A stretch of 64,000 bases of DNA from CBDUEV01 sp965366365 (GTDB lineage Bacteria; Actinomycetota; Acidimicrobiia; Spongiisociales; JAENVV01), in contig CBDUEV010000001.1 of assembly GCA_965366365.1 (NCBI GenBank), positions 68,303 through 132,302 of the forward strand. The letters run 5' to 3'. Shown piece after piece: positions 1-8,790 of this stretch. Under the pieces are notes generated by a model. It was not told the DNA's origin. It made no database searches and saw only the letters and a list, made by a program, of their open reading frames with translations. Numbering within the stretch: position 1 is the first letter of the stretch; each line of letters begins with the position of its first letter. Position numbers and translations under genes: made by a program.

Positions 1-696
1 GTTCTCGGCGTAGACGTTGGCCTCGATGGTGTTGTTGCTCCCGAAATTGATGGTGTCGAGGCTGTAGACCTTCCCCGTCAAGTGGGCATTGGAGCCATAG
101 CCCAAAGCCCTTTCGGTGACTCGGACGAACTCGGAAAGCGAGTTGGAGTCGATGGTGGCCGAGATGCTGCGTCGGTTGATGCGGCTTCCCATCCTGCCTA
201 CGACTTCAACCGTGAGGGGGCCGTTCGGCGGGAACGGTTTGCGGATCTCGAGAAGCGTGCCGACGTCACGAGATCCGAGCACGGTTGGGTCGCCGTCGGT
301 TTCCATGAGGGGATGAACGTACCAATCGGGCTCTCCATCGCCGTCGTTGTCGGGGGTGTCCAGGTAGTCCCAGTCGAGGCAGGTGTCGTCCCAGTCGCCG
401 CCGGGGTCGACGACGAGAGGGAAGCTGTTGCAGCTGCGCGTCCGCTCGGCCTCGTCCACCTTGTGGAGGTAGTAGAGAGGATCGAGGGTCATCTTGGTGG
501 CATAGCGTTCCAACATGGCCTCGGCGCCGGCGATCGTTCCGTCTTCTCGCGCCTGGAAGTCGGACTGCTGTTGTTGAGAAAGGGCCAGCTGGCCGACCAG
601 GACGGTGAAGGCCCCAATGAGGAGGAGAGCCATCACCACAGTGATGAGCGCGACACCACTCTCGTCGTTCCGTAGAGTCTTCATTCTCTCAACCAT
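1..696 (-). CDS. PilX-like type IV pilus minor pilin (partial, C-terminus beyond the window edge)
   Basis: The reading frame starts at the ATG at 694-696 and runs off the left edge after 232 codons. The first 40 residues have a short charged leader, a Gly, then a hydrophobic stretch (GVALITVVMALLLIGAF), as in PilX-type minor pilins, which lack Glu5. The remainder reads as a soluble periplasmic or surface domain rich in Asp. It overlaps the upstream minor-pilin gene by 8 bp, so it is the third gene of an operon running leftwards. A second ATG at 682-684 is an alternative start. The role, pilus assembly or adhesion, is inferred from leader and context. Confidence 0.75.
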   Translation of the reverse strand, partial: MVERMKTLRNDESGVALITVVMALLLIGAFTVLVGQLALSQQQQSDFQAREDGTIAGAEAMLERYATKMTLDPLYYLHKVDEAERTRSCNSFPLVVDPGGDWDDTCLDWDYLDTPDNDGDGEPDWYVHPLMETDGDPTVLGSRDVGTLLEIRKPFPPNGPLTVEVVGRMGSRINRRSISATIDSNSLSEFVRVTERALGYGSNAHLTGKVYSLDTINFGSNNTIEANVYAEN

Positions 697-1411
697 TGCG
701 CAGCCTTACCTCTTCGTGGATCTCGAAGATCCGGGGGTTTTCGGTGACGAGGCTCGGATCGACCGACAGGTCTATCTCGACGAGCGGGAACGTACAGGAG
801 GGCCCGGCACACGAGGCGATCTCGGTGCGCACCGGGTCGGCCCCTGGAACCGGCGGAATCCAGTCGATGCCCTTGAACAGCGGGCCGCGTGCTCCGTAGT
901 CGTCGGCGAGCACCTGAGTCAGCACGATGTTGCTGTTCCCCGGTCCGGTGTACACCTTGGGCGTGACAGCCGGGTCGGGATCGTCCGGGGGAGTGATGGT
1001 CAGCTGCAGGTCGCAGACCTGCTCGCCTCCCACGATGGCGCAGTTGACGAGCTCGTACCGGTATTCGTCGAGAACCGGACGGTCGGGCCATACGGCGGTG
1101 GGAGGGGAATCGGCGTAGAACACGAGGGTATCCCAATCGATTTCCCCGACAGGGTGGAGACTGTTGGAGGTACCCACCTTGTCGGACTGCCGAAGCCGGA
1201 CGATGAGCTCCCGTAGTACCGGTCGGGTCTGCTGTTCAGCCTCGCCCAAGGAGAACTGATAGCCGACGTTGGAGAACATCGTCGACAAGGCGCCGAAGAT
1301 GATGGCACTGGTGATCGAGACGACCAGGGACACCACCAACAGCTCGCTGAGCGAGATTCCGTCGTCGCCGTGATGGAGACGATCCCGGAGAAGCACCAGA
1401 CGGGTCAGCAT
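689..1411 (-). CDS. type IV minor prepilin, PilW-like
   Basis: A 240-residue protein with a class III prepilin signal: a short basic leader, DDG, then ISLSELLVVSLVVSITSAI, with Glu at +5 after the cleavage Gly. The hydrophobic helix is followed by about 190 residues of globular domain typical of PilW or PulJ-type minor pilins (low sequence conservation). It overlaps the preceding gene by 7 bp and the following one by 8 bp, so translation is probably coupled. It would be cleaved by a prepilin peptidase and placed at the pilus tip. No peptidase or assembly ATPase lies in the window. Confidence 0.8.
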   Translation of the reverse strand: MLTRLVLLRDRLHHGDDGISLSELLVVSLVVSITSAIIFGALSTMFSNVGYQFSLGEAEQQTRPVLRELIVRLRQSDKVGTSNSLHPVGEIDWDTLVFYADSPPTAVWPDRPVLDEYRYELVNCAIVGGEQVCDLQLTITPPDDPDPAVTPKVYTGPGNSNIVLTQVLADDYGARGPLFKGIDWIPPVPGADPVRTEIASCAGPSCTFPLVEIDLSVDPSLVTENPRIFEIHEEVRLRNG

Positions 1412-3090
1412 GACGCTCCCGACGTCCCGTAGCTGACCGTGCCGCCGGCGGTGACGGTCACCACGGTGGGATTGAGAACCGTGCCGTCGTCACACATCTT
1501 GACGACTTCGTACTTCCCTGCATCGAGGGCGGCGCTCGCCTCGCCGAGGTTGTTGGCGAGGACCACGTTGTAGGCCTCCGACGCATCCTCGGGACGGTAT
1601 CCGAAGTCGCCGGCCCCCGACTTGTTCAGGAACAGGACCCCCCGTGTTGCCGAGCTGTATCCGAGGCTGTGGGTGACCAGCCAGTCCGGCCCCGGCGTCG
1701 GATCGCTGGGGGGTACGATCTCGCCGCCCGGAGGGCTGAAGATCGAATCGTGGCCGTATGGCGAGGCGATTGCCGCGTCGACCACAGCACCCTCGGGCAG
1801 CCACGTGGTCACCTGACCCTGTTCGTCGGTGAGGAGATTGATGGGCGTGGGCAGCGGGCCACCGGACACGGTGACCTGGGCACCGTTGATGGGGCGGCCG
1901 AACGCCTCGATGGTGAAGAGGATCTCCGTGGTCACCGTCGGGGTGAGAACGATGTCGAGGTTGTCGGTCCTGTCGACGGGATAGCCGGAGGGCAGGTTGT
2001 AGGCGGGCAGAACCTCGGGCAGATATCCGTCGGCGAGCAGCACCACGTCGTAGATGTCTGGCACCATCGGGTACCCATCGAGCGTGGTGATGGACCACAA
2101 TCCTGTTGCGGAATCGAACTGGTGCGGTTTGCTGGCATCGAGAACGAGGCTGGCGGCGGATGTGATGGGAAGACCGGTGCCGGCGTCGAGGGCGCGCACG
2201 TCGATGGACGCCGGGAGGTAGATGCCGAGGAACGTGTCCACGGTGGTGGTGACCGGCGCATGGACCCGGTCGGTGTTGTTGACGAGGTCTTGCGGCAGGA
2301 TGTGCCAGTCGGAAAAGAGATCGTGCTCGGTGCAGGTGAGCCCGAGCCTCACGTCGTACCAGAAGTCCGGACCGGTGTCGGGGGTCGGCACGATCCCCGG
2401 GAACACCTGGACGGCGTCGGTGGTGGAAGAGATGTAGAAGTTGGAGAGGTTGGTCAGGCAGATCTTGGGGTAGGGGAAGACGAGAGGATCGGCAGCCGCG
2501 AAAGGCTCGTACGGGCCGAGATTGACGATCACGTTGGCGATGCCTTCGTGGGCCCCGATGTTGGGTGGCGCCATGATCGTGCGGGTGATGATGGGGGCGA
2601 TGAGAGCGTTGTCGTGCGAGATCGTCACGACGACCTCTTTGTAGTCGATGCCGAAGTCGAAGGCAGCCTCAGCCCCGTCGCCGTCCGGTCCGGGGGTAGC
2701 CGGGTCGGAGACGACATCCAGGCCCGTCGATGATCCCACGTAGGCAACGGCGATGTCGACGTTCATGTTCACGCCCTGCACCTGCACGTCGTAGTTGCCC
2801 GGATCGATGACACCCTTGGGGGTGCCGCTCGGATAGCCCACGTCTGAGTAATCGAGAGAACGAACCTCCTCCACCTTCGCCTGGGCGAAGTTGGACATGA
2901 CAGCCTCCACCTTGGCTCGTTGGAGTCCGGTCAGCCCTGCCGCCAGGCCAGCCGCCATGATTCCGAGCACGATGGCCAGGACGGTGAGCGACATGATCGC
3001 CTCAGGGAGCGTGAAGCCCTCGTCGTTTCTGACGAGATGCTCGAGGCGGCGCAGGCCGGATGGGGTGGTGCGGTGTCGGATCATGATCAA
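1405..3090 (-). CDS. type IV prepilin with large extracellular domain, PilV-like
   Basis: A 561-residue protein whose N-terminus carries a canonical prepilin signal (DEG, then FTLPEAIMSLTVLAIVLG, Glu at +5). Usual PilV-type pilins are 120-200 residues, so about 400 extra residues follow the pilin module. That part contains segments resembling carboxypeptidase-regulatory or Ig-like beta domains (around residues 300-460), suggesting an adhesive tip protein. The TTG at 3088-3090 lies 11 nt after a GGAGG; the ATG at 3082-3084 is the alternative start. It is the first gene of the minor-pilin operon. Adhesin function is inference. Confidence 0.75.
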   Translation of the reverse strand: MIMIRHRTTPSGLRRLEHLVRNDEGFTLPEAIMSLTVLAIVLGIMAAGLAAGLTGLQRAKVEAVMSNFAQAKVEEVRSLDYSDVGYPSGTPKGVIDPGNYDVQVQGVNMNVDIAVAYVGSSTGLDVVSDPATPGPDGDGAEAAFDFGIDYKEVVVTISHDNALIAPIITRTIMAPPNIGAHEGIANVIVNLGPYEPFAAADPLVFPYPKICLTNLSNFYISSTTDAVQVFPGIVPTPDTGPDFWYDVRLGLTCTEHDLFSDWHILPQDLVNNTDRVHAPVTTTVDTFLGIYLPASIDVRALDAGTGLPITSAASLVLDASKPHQFDSATGLWSITTLDGYPMVPDIYDVVLLADGYLPEVLPAYNLPSGYPVDRTDNLDIVLTPTVTTEILFTIEAFGRPINGAQVTVSGGPLPTPINLLTDEQGQVTTWLPEGAVVDAAIASPYGHDSIFSPPGGEIVPPSDPTPGPDWLVTHSLGYSSATRGVLFLNKSGAGDFGYRPEDASEAYNVVLANNLGEASAALDAGKYEVVKMCDDGTVLNPTVVTVTAGGTVSYGTSGASC

Positions 3091-3199
3091 GTAGGTATCG
3101 GCCTCCCTGGGGCATTTCCTGAGAATGGAATGTTCCGCGACCGGGGTGACTAGTCATAAGTCGGTGCGACGGAGCCACTTTCGAACTAGCGTGTGTCTG

Positions 3200-3670
3200 G
3201 TGATCCCAGCGCAGGTTCTCATCGACGGCTTCGGTCGGAATGTCGGGTTTCTCGAGCACCTCGTCGACGGAATCGCCCATTCCGAGAGCCTCCTCCAGCC
3301 CCCCTTCGAGGCGAACTGCTTGAATTGGACGGTGGGGCACATCGCCGCATATCGGGAGGTGGTCATGCACCTTGTCGAACTCCCGGGCGTCGCCGAGGCC
3401 GGGGAACTCGACCGCTATCAGCGAGAATCCGAGCCGATCCGAGAGGACGGGCCGGGCGTGGTGCAGCTGGCCCGGTTGGTGACTCTCCTGGAACTTGGCG
3501 GACCACCCCTGTCTGAACGGCTCGACACCATGGGTCCCGAGGCGTGGCGTGCCGACACTGTCGCCGGGGATCGAACGACCACGGTGGCCGAACGGCTCAC
3601 GTTCCTCTATTTCCATGACACCCTCCACCTCGGCCACGTCGAAATCCTGGCGGCCATGATCAGCGGATGA
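3200..3670 (+). CDS. DinB/YfiT-fold putative metalloprotein
   Basis: About 156 residues with the four-helix DinB/YfiT pattern: an early NWTVGHIAAYRE segment and a late FHDTLHLGHVEIL segment supply the three histidines that usually bind a metal. Members include bacillithiol or mycothiol transferases and many of unknown role. I chose the GTG at 3200 because the family begins near this point and a TAGCGT -10-like box ends 7 nt before it; GTG 3191 is an alternative. Its stop overlaps the next start (ATGA), so it is translated with the SDR gene. The thiol-transferase role is only a family-level possibility. Confidence 0.65.
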   Translation: MIPAQVLIDGFGRNVGFLEHLVDGIAHSESLLQPPFEANCLNWTVGHIAAYREVVMHLVELPGVAEAGELDRYQRESEPIREDGPGVVQLARLVTLLELGGPPLSERLDTMGPEAWRADTVAGDRTTTVAERLTFLYFHDTLHLGHVEILAAMISG

Positions 3671-4500
3671 CCATGCCATCGGTGAGGGGCCGCACCGTGA
3701 TCACGGGCGCCAACACCGGCATCGGCAAAGCGACCGCTCTCGAGCTCGCTCGTGGGGGGGCATCACTCGTGCTGGCCTGCCGATCCCTACGGCGCACGGA
3801 ACCCGTGCTCGACCGAATCGGCGAGATGGGCGGGTCGGCGACGTTTGTCGAACTCGACCTCGCCTCGCTGGGGTCGGTTCGAGCCGCTGCCCTGGAGATC
3901 CTCGACGATCCGGCGCCGATCACGACACTCATCAACAACGCCGGCGTGGCTGGTCGCGGAGGAGTGACCGAGGACGGTTTCGAATTGGCCTTCGGAGTGA
4001 ATCACCTCGGACATTTTCTCCTGACTCACCTTCTCCTGGAGCGCATTGTGGCCTCCGGGCAGGCGCGCATCATCACCGTCGCCTCCGAGATGCATCGGGA
4101 GGTCGACGCCGTGGATGTCGGGGCGGTGCGGCGGCCCGCGCGTGGGCTTGGAATGCTGAGGGCGTACCGGGTCTCCAAGCTCGCCAACGTCCTCTTTGCC
4201 TGTCGACTCGCCGAATTGCTGGAGGACGAGTCCGTGGTGGCGGTGTCGGTTCACCCTGGTCTGGTGGCGTCCGACATCTGGCGTCGGATTCCTCGACCCC
4301 TGCGGCACGTGGTGACCCGCACCATGCGCACCCCGGAGGAAGGCGCCGAGGCCTTGGTGTTCTGCGCCACGGCACCCGATGTGCGGTCGGGCGGCTACTA
4401 CCGGCGATCGCAGCTGGCGGAGCCCTCACAAGCCGTATCGTCGGCGGCTGCGCGCCGGCTCTGGGAGTCGAGCCTGCAGTGGACCGGCTTGGAGGCCTAG
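3667..4500 (+). CDS. short-chain dehydrogenase/reductase, retinol-dehydrogenase-like
   Basis: 277 residues of Rossmann fold. The TGANTGIG cofactor motif lies near residues 12-19, NNAG near 91, and the catalytic YRVSK (Tyr and Lys) near 170-174, with a Ser about 13 residues before the Tyr. This is the pattern of the classical SDR group that includes WW-domain oxidoreductases and retinol dehydrogenases; the bacterial substrate cannot be read from sequence. The basic CRSLRR after strand beta2 suggests NADP preference. It overlaps the DinB-fold gene by 4 bp. Its TAG stop shares the palindromic CTAG at 4497-4500 with the convergent gene's stop. Confidence 0.85.
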   Translation: MTMPSVRGRTVITGANTGIGKATALELARGGASLVLACRSLRRTEPVLDRIGEMGGSATFVELDLASLGSVRAAALEILDDPAPITTLINNAGVAGRGGVTEDGFELAFGVNHLGHFLLTHLLLERIVASGQARIITVASEMHREVDAVDVGAVRRPARGLGMLRAYRVSKLANVLFACRLAELLEDESVVAVSVHPGLVASDIWRRIPRPLRHVVTRTMRTPEEGAEALVFCATAPDVRSGGYYRRSQLAEPSQAVSSAAARRLWESSLQWTGLEA

Positions 4501-5777
4501 AAGAAGGTCACGGCCACGTCGGTGACCCGGTCTGCGGTATCGACGATCGGAATCAGGCGCCATCGGTCGAAGGTTGAACACGGATGGGAGACGCCCAGGG
4601 CGATTCGGTCTCCGATGGTCAGACCTGCTGCCTCGGTGAGGTGAGTGTGCTGATCACTCAATTTCGAGACCTCGGGACGGGGACTGAGAGGGAACCGTGC
4701 CCCGGTCGGCCCGACTCGCCTGTGGACGACGGGCAAACCCAGGTCGGAGCCGACGTCGCGCTTGCCCGCGTCGGCCACGCCAAATTCGGGCTCGGGACGA
4801 GAGATGACAGTGGCGTGGACTTCGATGGCGTCGGCCAGCCGGGCTTGTCGGCCCCCGAGTGCTGCGGTCCGGAGAGGTCCGAAACCGCGGGCGCCGAGCG
4901 GGGAAGCCTGTTCGTACCACCCGGCGTCGTGGGTGACGTAGCACCCGCTCCTCAAGACGAGTTGGGTCCCGTCGATGTCTCCGAGTTGTTCGGCTACACG
5001 GTCGAAGGCCGCGCTGCCTCCCGCCGACAGCAGCATCGTTTCGGCTTGGTCGCCGAGGAACGGCGCAACGATCTCGGCGGCGCCGGCGAGCCGCTCGAGG
5101 TAGCGGTCGACGGCGGCGAGATCGGCTCGGGGGGCGTAGGTGCCGAGCAGCCCCTCGTAGCCTTCGATTCCGGCGAGCGTCTGTGTGGAACGGGTGACGG
5201 CCTCCGCGAGGTCTCTCAGCTCGGTCTCCGAGCGGACTCCCGTCCTCCCGCCGAGATGCCCAAGCTCGACCAGGACGTTGACTCGGCCAGGAGGAAGCTG
5301 GTCGAGGATCTCGACCCCGTGTGGAGAGTCGACCAGACAGAACAGCTCGAACCCGGGATGGGCGCCGAGCTCGCCTGCCAACCATCGGACCGAAACGTGA
5401 TCGACCACCTCGTTGGCGAGGAACAGGCGGTTCACACCGAAACGGCGCCAGAGGGCCACCTGGCCGACCGTTGCAGCCGTCACCGCCCAACTCCCGGCTG
5501 CTACCTGCCGAGCCACGATGCTCGGGCTCATGGTGGTTTTGGCGTGCGGGGCGAGCCAGATCCCCCGGTGTGCGCAGTACTCGGCCATGAGGGCGATGTT
5601 GTGGACGAGCCGGCCCTCGGAAAGGACGGCGTGGGGGGTGGGGAACGCCTCCAGACTACGACCGAAGAGGTCCCCGACGGATCTGGCGTCGGGCGGGAGA
5701 CCCTTGGAGGAACCGTCCAGTGCTCCCTGGTTCAGCGAGACGACGGCGTCGACATCGATCGTCAGCGGCCTGTGCAT
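4497..5777 (-). CDS. D-threonine aldolase / D-serine dehydratase-like PLP enzyme
   Basis: 426 residues with an N-terminal alanine-racemase-type TIM barrel and a C-terminal DSD-like domain. The PLP lysine sits in APHAKTTMSP (about residue 79). The C-terminal SHPCSTFDRW supplies the His-x-Cys pair that binds the metal in D-serine dehydratase and D-threonine aldolase. The likely reaction is cleavage or deamination of a D-amino acid in the cytosol; the substrate is not decided. It stands alone between a convergent SDR gene and an upstream hairpin. A TTGAAT element 7 nt before the ATG may be its -10 box. Confidence 0.8.
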   Translation of the reverse strand: MHRPLTIDVDAVVSLNQGALDGSSKGLPPDARSVGDLFGRSLEAFPTPHAVLSEGRLVHNIALMAEYCAHRGIWLAPHAKTTMSPSIVARQVAAGSWAVTAATVGQVALWRRFGVNRLFLANEVVDHVSVRWLAGELGAHPGFELFCLVDSPHGVEILDQLPPGRVNVLVELGHLGGRTGVRSETELRDLAEAVTRSTQTLAGIEGYEGLLGTYAPRADLAAVDRYLERLAGAAEIVAPFLGDQAETMLLSAGGSAAFDRVAEQLGDIDGTQLVLRSGCYVTHDAGWYEQASPLGARGFGPLRTAALGGRQARLADAIEVHATVISRPEPEFGVADAGKRDVGSDLGLPVVHRRVGPTGARFPLSPRPEVSKLSDQHTHLTEAAGLTIGDRIALGVSHPCSTFDRWRLIPIVDTADRVTDVAVTFF

Positions 5778-5836
5778 GAGCGGGATTCAACCACACGCCG
5801 GTCGTGAGATTCGCTTCGATGGCCACCGTCACGCGT

Positions 5837-5860
5837 GAGACGCCCCGATCGGGGCGTCTC
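5837..5860. terminator. perfect 10-bp stem with GATC loop
   Basis: Arms GAGACGCCCC and GGGGCGTCTC flank a 4-nt GATC, so the whole 24 bp is self-complementary. It lies downstream of the 71-codon gene (- strand) and upstream of the D-amino-acid enzyme gene. No T-run follows on either strand, so intrinsic termination is uncertain. The perfect symmetry also allows a protein-binding site. Confidence 0.5.
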
Positions 5861-5887
5861 TGTAAGTACCGGTGGGGGTTTGCTCGA

Positions 5888-6103
5888 TCAGCCCCAGCTG
5901 AGACCGAGACGGTCGTAGGTGGGGTAGTCGACGACGGTGACCGAGCTCTTGCCGCTCGATACGCCCAACCCGCGAGCTTCGACGGTGGCGAGGGTGCCGC
6001 CGATCGAGGCGAGCGCCATGGCCAGAGCCACGACACCGGCGCCGAGAGCTATGACGGCCCGGCGGCGACCGTGATCCCAAGCAAGTCCAAAGTCTGCCTT
6101 CAT
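5888..6103 (-). CDS. small single-TM secreted or anchored protein, unknown
   Basis: 71 residues: a basic N-terminus (DHGRRR), one hydrophobic segment at about 15-34, then a 35-residue polar tail ending YDRLGLSWG. This fits a membrane-anchored or secreted peptide. AAAGGGCTGGGA precedes the ATG. A hairpin follows its stop. I do not recognise the family. The 129-bp gap before it contains one copy of a repeated GTGACTAGT motif. Confidence 0.5.
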   Translation of the reverse strand: MKADFGLAWDHGRRRAVIALGAGVVALAMALASIGGTLATVEARGLGVSSGKSSVTVVDYPTYDRLGLSWG

Positions 6104-6232
6104 AGCTGTTCCCAGCCCTTTCTCGAGGTCCTTCTACAACTTCTATGGTCTGTATCGGCCGGGGGCCGCCAGAACCAAAGGCACAATAGAATCGGCCCCA
6201 AAGTGACTAGTTCTTCGGTCTCCCCAACCCAG

Positions 6233-6661
6233 TCAGGTGCGATTCATGATGCAGTCGTGCACCGAGTAGGCGAAGCCGCCGGCAGCAAGCCGCGCTTCGA
6301 GTTCGGGTCCCTCCGCACCGGGCTGAACCCAGATGTTGTCCAATCCCAATCGCGCGGCTTGACCCACCACGGTGACGCCGACATCTGCCGGCACCACCAA
6401 GTTGATGATGTCCGGTGGAGCGGGCAGTGACGCCAGATCGGGATATGCGAGGTCGCCGTCGACCTCGGGGCGATTCGGGTTGACCGCAACTACGCGATGG
6501 CCCTTCTCTTTGAGGTAGCGGTAGATCCGGCCGCCGAACTTGTAGGGATGGTCGCTGGCGCCGACGACCGCAACGAGCGGACGGCCGGCGAGGAGGTAGC
6601 TGAGATCTGTGGGCATGACCCCGCCAACGCCGTGGCGGCCCGTGTTCTTCCCGGCTGTCAC
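6233..6661 (-). CDS. CoA-binding-domain protein
   Basis: 142 residues forming a single CoA_binding Rossmann domain: VAVVGASDHPYKFGGRIYRYL near residues 30-50 and the later GLDNIWVQPGAE block are typical of YccU-like proteins. These resemble the N-terminal domain of succinyl-CoA synthetase alpha; their role is poorly known. The ATG overlaps the stop of the upstream TPR-like gene (ATGA), so they are co-translated. An internal ATG at 6616 (MPTDLSYLL) is where many homologues begin and could be the true start. Confidence 0.8.
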   Translation of the reverse strand: MTAGKNTGRHGVGGVMPTDLSYLLAGRPLVAVVGASDHPYKFGGRIYRYLKEKGHRVVAVNPNRPEVDGDLAYPDLASLPAPPDIINLVVPADVGVTVVGQAARLGLDNIWVQPGAEGPELEARLAAGGFAYSVHDCIMNRT

Positions 6662-7671
6662 TCTTCGAGTCGGGCGAGGTTGGCGGCGCCGGCCGCACTC
6701 CCCAGCTCCGCTGCATGCCCGTAGTTGGCGCGGGCGGCCGACAGCCGGTCGTCGGCCTCGTGCAAAACCCCCAGGTTGTTGGCTGCCACCGGGTGGTCCT
6801 GGGCACGGCTCAGGAAGAGACCCTCGGCCTCACCCGGCCGACCCCAGTCGGCCAACAGGATGCCCAGGGCGACGTCCGCTTCCCGGACGCCATTCATCGA
6901 GAGGCGCCGCAGATTGCGCTCTGCCACCCGCCGTTCTGGATTGGCCATGGCCTCCAACACTTCGGCAGGCGTGGTTTCGACATCCATCTCGACCCAGACA
7001 GGCTCGACGGCGAGAGGGGTCACATCCTCGTCTGCCAGGTCCCGGTCGACCGGGGCGGGTTCGAATGGCCCGGGATTGTCAGCCTCCCTCTGGTTGGTGT
7101 CTGGCTGGGGGGTGTAGACGGGCTCGGGTGGCATCGGATTGTCAGCCTCCTTCTGGTGGGTGTCTGGCTGGGTGTCGTAGCCGGATTCGGGTGGCGTCGA
7201 CGGATCGTCGGCCGGGCTGGTAGGCGACCGGAATTCGCCCCGGTCGGAGCGGGCAGGGGGTCGACGCGTCAGCGGTGGAGGGGCGGGAACCCCGGACCTG
7301 AGGTCTGCTGGGGGAGTCGGGGCGGGCGAGCGAGCGCTGGTGCCCAGGGTACCGGTCGCATAGGCGACCCCCGACTCGGCGAAAATCTCCAGCGCGGCCG
7401 AGAAGCTGTCTGCAGGGACCGCGATCGTCGTGGGTAGGTTGGCGAGGCTTGCCAACGCCTCGCTTCGGGAAGCGCCGGTGATGGCCGCCAAGGCACCGAC
7501 CGCGGTCTCTCGGTCCTCGATCCCGACAATGGTCAGTGGGCGGGGAGGCTGCGGCATGACATCGCGCCGCCCGCGGGAAACTCTCGACGCGCGGGCTGCG
7601 CGGGTCCTGGCGCGAAGGATGAAGACCCAGAAGGCGACAAAGATGATGAAACCAACGGTCCCGAAGTCCAC
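6658..7671 (-). CDS. membrane-anchored protein with disordered linker and Sel1/TPR-like C-terminus
   Basis: About 337 residues from the GTG at 7671, just before the first hydrophobic segment (VGFIIFVAFWVFIL). After this TM comes a basic patch, a small globular part, a Pro/Asp-rich linker with a duplicated 21-residue unit, and a C-terminal helical region (AANNLGVLHEADDRLSAA, then AGAANLARLEE) typical of Sel1 or TPR repeats. It may scaffold partners at the membrane. It overlaps the CoA-binding gene (ATGA). The frame stays open to 7731, but the residues before 7671 overlap the upstream gene and look unlike coding sequence. Confidence 0.6.
   Translation of the reverse strand: MDFGTVGFIIFVAFWVFILRARTRAARASRVSRGRRDVMPQPPRPLTIVGIEDRETAVGALAAITGASRSEALASLANLPTTIAVPADSFSAALEIFAESGVAYATGTLGTSARSPAPTPPADLRSGVPAPPPLTRRPPARSDRGEFRSPTSPADDPSTPPESGYDTQPDTHQKEADNPMPPEPVYTPQPDTNQREADNPGPFEPAPVDRDLADEDVTPLAVEPVWVEMDVETTPAEVLEAMANPERRVAERNLRRLSMNGVREADVALGILLADWGRPGEAEGLFLSRAQDHPVAANNLGVLHEADDRLSAARANYGHAAELGSAAGAANLARLEE
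7073..7198. repeat. two tandem copies of a 63-bp unit inside the TPR-like gene
   Basis: The stretch beginning GGATTGTCAGCCTCC at 7073 is repeated from 7136 with about ten differences, an in-frame 63-bp (21-residue) duplication. It encodes the QPDT(H/N)Q(K/R)EADNP repeats of the linker. Divergence shows it is not an assembly artefact. Confidence 0.8.
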
Positions 7672-7702
7672 CCCCGCAGGATAGGCGCGGCCGGGTCTTT
7701 CT

Positions 7703-8692
7703 TCAGGACGGCTCCACCCCGATCGAAACATGGCGACATTCGGTACATACCCGCCTCACCAAGCCTCCACTGATGGTGGTCATCCGGTACGAGTGCACGT
7801 GTTCCTCGCGAGACCTGCGAACCCGGTCCAGGAGGCTCACCCTCGAGGCGGGTTTCTGGGGCGGGTGATCCTCCGCGGGTGGTTCCGGAGGGGCGTTTTC
7901 GAGGAGAGCCGTCGAAGCTACCTCTGCCGGGTCGGTGGTGTCTGAGCGGAGGTCGAGGGTCACCTCGGGGTAGCGCTCCTGATCGAACGGGTCGGCGGGG
8001 AGCGGGGGCGGCTCCGGCTCACCCTGGTCGCCAACCGTCGGTGCGGTGTCCGCCGGTTGAACGGCTGGTGCGTCGGCCGGAATGCCAACGTCCGGTTCCA
8101 TCGGCGCCAGGTCGTCCGCATCGGCGGGTGGCTCGGCCGGCGTGATTGGCCCCGGTGGGCCTGGTGATGGGACGGGGGCCGGCTGGGTGGAGGGCGTCGG
8201 CGTTGGGTTCGGTTGCGGGCGAACCGGCACTCGGTCCGGCTGCGGAGGTACGGGCGCCATTGACGGCGCCGGCTCGGGCGGTGAGGGCTCTCGGAGCGGT
8301 GCTTCGCCGATAGGCCGGCGCGGGCCTCGTATTCGATGCAGTCGGCCGCGCCACCCGGTGGTTCGCCGGAGGGTACGATCCTCGATCGTCTGGAGTCCGT
8401 CGTAGGCGAACGACAGGCGATCGCGCGGCTCGAACCGGAAGGCTTCGTCGCCGAGCTTCAGATCGAAGAGGTCGCCGGCCGCTCGGGTGGCCGTGACGAG
8501 TTCGATCGGCCAGGTCCCCAACTCATCCGATCCGGCCATGAGGACGATCGACGACTTCTCGATGAGCAGGACGATCTCGATACCCTGTTCGAGTTCGTCA
8601 GCCAAGAACAATCTGCCGAGAAATCTCACGGTCGTGGCTCCCCTCGGTATCTCCCCGGTGGAGATCTGCGCTCTCACATACCCGCCCGCCAC
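7703..8692 (-). CDS. hypothetical protein: N-terminal beta domain, long Pro-rich linker, C-terminal Cys/His motif
   Basis: Up to 329 residues. Residues 1-110 alternate like a compact beta-sheet domain (PH-like by pattern only). Residues 125-290 are a Pro/Ala/Glu-rich, probably disordered linker. The C-terminus has HVHSYRMT followed by RRVCTECRHVSIG, a potential Zn site of His and Cys pairs. I do not recognise the family. The start is uncertain: GTG 8692 follows a TACACT box by 3 nt, and GTG 8677, preceded by GGCGGG, is an alternative. The downstream TPR-like gene starts 32 bp after its stop, so they may share a transcript. Confidence 0.55.
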   Translation of the reverse strand: MAGGYVRAQISTGEIPRGATTVRFLGRLFLADELEQGIEIVLLIEKSSIVLMAGSDELGTWPIELVTATRAAGDLFDLKLGDEAFRFEPRDRLSFAYDGLQTIEDRTLRRTTGWRGRLHRIRGPRRPIGEAPLREPSPPEPAPSMAPVPPQPDRVPVRPQPNPTPTPSTQPAPVPSPGPPGPITPAEPPADADDLAPMEPDVGIPADAPAVQPADTAPTVGDQGEPEPPPLPADPFDQERYPEVTLDLRSDTTDPAEVASTALLENAPPEPPAEDHPPQKPASRVSLLDRVRRSREEHVHSYRMTTISGGLVRRVCTECRHVSIGVEPS

Positions 8693-8790
8693 GGCAGTGT
8701 ACTCAACGGAGCGTGCTGTGCTCTGTGGGCCCTCCTCGGCTCACCACGTTCCGTGGCCAGCCTCGCCTGTGGTTGGCCCGCTGTCAAGGG

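Noticed and set aside
3181..3196. LexA-like box (TCGAAC half) upstream of the DinB-fold gene
   Set aside because: Only one half matches; the second arm is not present. DinB-fold here is also unrelated to DNA polymerase IV.
4497..4500. Shared CTAG stop of two convergent genes as a signal
   Set aside because: Common in compact genomes; no function implied.
5837..5860. Rho-independent terminator
   Set aside because: The stem is perfect, but no T-run follows, so I list it only as a hairpin with moderate confidence.
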